A DNA stretch of 5,357 nt, taken from Chryseobacterium gleum. Lineage in GTDB: Bacteria > Bacteroidota > Bacteroidia > Flavobacteriales_D > Sanyastnellaceae. The stretch is from positions 1 to 5,357 of the forward strand of contig CAMCUG010000117.1 in assembly GCA_945878835.1 (NCBI GenBank), read 5' to 3'. The position numbers and the translations under genes were made by a program. Positions 4,087 through 5,357 of the stretch are shown piece after piece. The notes beneath the pieces were generated by a model. That model ran no database searches and had not been told where the DNA came from. It saw nothing but the letters and a program-made list of their open reading frames with translations. Numbering within the stretch: the stretch's first letter is position 1; every line of letters starts with the position of its first letter.

Positions 4087-5357
4087 ATGTTTAACAAAAT
4101 ATTAATTGCCAACCGCGGCGAAATTGCGCTACGAGTTATTCGCACGTGCAAAGAAATGGGTATCAAAACGGTTGCTGTTTATTCAACAGCCGACCGCGAA
4201 AGCCTTCATGTGCGCTTCGCAGATGAGGCAGTATGTATTGGCCCCCCTTCAAGCAAAGAATCTTATTTAAAAATTTCAAGCATTATTGCTGCTGCTGAAA
4301 TTACGAACGCTGATGCTATTCACCCTGGATATGGATTCCTTTCTGAAAACGCTACCTTCTCTAAGGTGTGTAAAGAAAATGGAATCAAATTCATTGGTGC
4401 CTCTCCGGAAATGATTGACTCTATGGGCGACAAGTCATCGGCTAAAAAGACGATGCGCGATGCAGGAGTTCCTACCATTCCGGGTAGCGATGGCTTAATT
4501 GAAAGTTTTGAGCACGCGAAAGAATTAGCTGTTGGAATTGTTTATCCTGTTATCTTGAAAGCTACCGCAGGCGGTGGTGGAAAAGGTATGCGCGTGGTGA
4601 ACAGCGAAGACGAAATGGAAAGCGCTTGGGAAATGGTGAAGCGCGAAGCCGGGGCTGCCTTCGGAAACGACGGTATCTACATGGAAAAATTCGTGGTTGA
4701 ACCTCGCCACATTGAAATTCAAATTGCAGGCGACCAATACGGAAAAGCTTGTCACCTTTCAGAACGCGACTGCTCTATTCAAAGAAGACATCAAAAGTTG
4801 GTTGAAGAAACCCCTTCTCCGTATATGACTCCGGAATTGCGCGAGCGCATGGGTGAGGCCGCTATTAAGGCTGCCCTTGCTGTTGGATACGAAGGCGTTG
4901 GTACAGTAGAGTTCTTGGTCGACAAAGACCGCAACTTCTACTTCATGGAAATGAATACCCGTATTCAAGTAGAACACACCATTACTGAAGAAGTTATAGA
5001 TTACGACTTGGTGAAGGAGCAAATTAAATTGGCTGCAGGTGAACCAATTTCTGGAAGAAACTACTACCCGACTATGCATGCCATTCAGTGTCGTATTAAC
5101 GCTGAAGACCCATACAAAAACTTCATGCCTTCTCCAGGAAAGATCACCGACTACCATTGTCCAGGCGGCCACGGTGTTCGCATAGATGCTCATGCCTATG
5201 CTGGATATGTGATTCCCCCGTTCTATGATTCTATGATTTCGAAATTGATTACCGTTGCTCAAACACGTGAAGAAGCCATTGCGAAAATGCAACGCGCTTT
5301 AGACGAGTATATCATTGAAGGAGTTAAGACAACGATTCCCTTCCACCAAAAACTAAT
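4087..5357 (+). CDS. accC: Biotin carboxylase subunit of acetyl-CoA carboxylase (AccC), C-terminus cut by window edge
   Basis: AccC uses ATP and bicarbonate to carboxylate the biotin on AccB. From the ATG at 4087 the frame stays open for 423 codons to the window end; the family has about 450 residues, so some 25-30 are missing. The biotin carboxylase N-domain (FNKILIANRGEIALRVIR, 2-19, and HPGYGFLSEN, 79-88) is followed by the ATP-grasp domain: Lys116 in MGDK, Lys158 in VILKA, the glycine loop AGGGGKGM (161-168), PRHIEIQ (206-212), RRHQK (233-237) and the metal and bicarbonate site EMNTRIQVEH (288-297, with Glu288, Asn290, Arg292). The C-domain begins near HAIQCRINAEDP (331-342). All key residues expected in the visible part are present. 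The frame is unlisted among closed ORFs only because it runs off the end. The 21-base gap after accB and shared function mark an accBC operon. Confidence 0.97.
   Translation, partial: MFNKILIANRGEIALRVIRTCKEMGIKTVAVYSTADRESLHVRFADEAVCIGPPSSKESYLKISSIIAAAEITNADAIHPGYGFLSENATFSKVCKENGIKFIGASPEMIDSMGDKSSAKKTMRDAGVPTIPGSDGLIESFEHAKELAVGIVYPVILKATAGGGGKGMRVVNSEDEMESAWEMVKREAGAAFGNDGIYMEKFVVEPRHIEIQIAGDQYGKACHLSERDCSIQRRHQKLVEETPSPYMTPELRERMGEAAIKAALAVGYEGVGTVEFLVDKDRNFYFMEMNTRIQVEHTITEEVIDYDLVKEQIKLAAGEPISGRNYYPTMHAIQCRINAEDPYKNFMPSPGKITDYHCPGGHGVRIDAHAYAGYVIPPFYDSMISKLITVAQTREEAIAKMQRALDEYIIEGVKTTIPFHQKL

Noticed and set aside
3915..5292. Minus-strand ORFs of 83, 76 and 177 residues opposite accB and accC
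   Set aside because: They overlap well-conserved coding sequence on the plus strand that retains all catalytic residues. The translations show no recognisable domain.

Overview
The window looks like chromosomal DNA of a Bacteroidota bacterium, most likely a Flavobacteriales-type marine or freshwater lineage. The basis is the EF-P type, a bL32 without the usual zinc cysteines, TAnnTTTG-type promoters, start codons without clear Shine-Dalgarno sequences, and an S23-type four-helix-bundle gene. The protein-coding content is mostly housekeeping. The unusual part lies between the genes.

Layout. On the minus strand, transcribed leftwards, are DUF177/YceD (2102-2632), rpmF (1898-2083), fabH (624-1604) and efp (1-488, C-terminus cut by the window edge). 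On the plus strand are an S23-family four-helix-bundle gene (2959-3327, probable TTG start), accB (3568-4065) and accC (4087-5357, C-terminus cut). DUF177-rpmF is an operon of rRNA/ribosome genes with a good promoter at 2655-2684 and an intrinsic terminator at 1801-1822. FabH starts fatty-acid synthesis and AccB/AccC are the biotin carrier and biotin carboxylase that feed it malonyl-CoA, so the window links ribosome supply, translation (EF-P) and lipid supply. The acc pair diverges from the fabH side, with the four-helix-bundle gene between the two blocks.

Intergenic regions. The four larger gaps (489-623, 1605-1897, 2633-2958, 3328-3567) each carry an array of one unusual modular repeat, which I parsed by hand. 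The unit is usually 12 bp: a constant AAGAT or AAGGT followed by seven bases that form a miniature palindrome, two bases, a free triplet, then the reverse complement of the first two. Because AAGRT ends in T and the next unit begins with A, every module is a 9-nt quasi-palindrome T-XY-NNN-yx-A separated by AGA or AGG. I count about 45 modules, and about 39 have perfectly complementary arms although the arm bases differ from module to module. Variants have 11 bp (two-base loop) or 14 bp (three-base arms). The arrays switch strand polarity internally and contain larger nested inverted repeats. I do not recognise this as a named family. It is not CRISPR, and I consider it the main candidate for something undescribed here.
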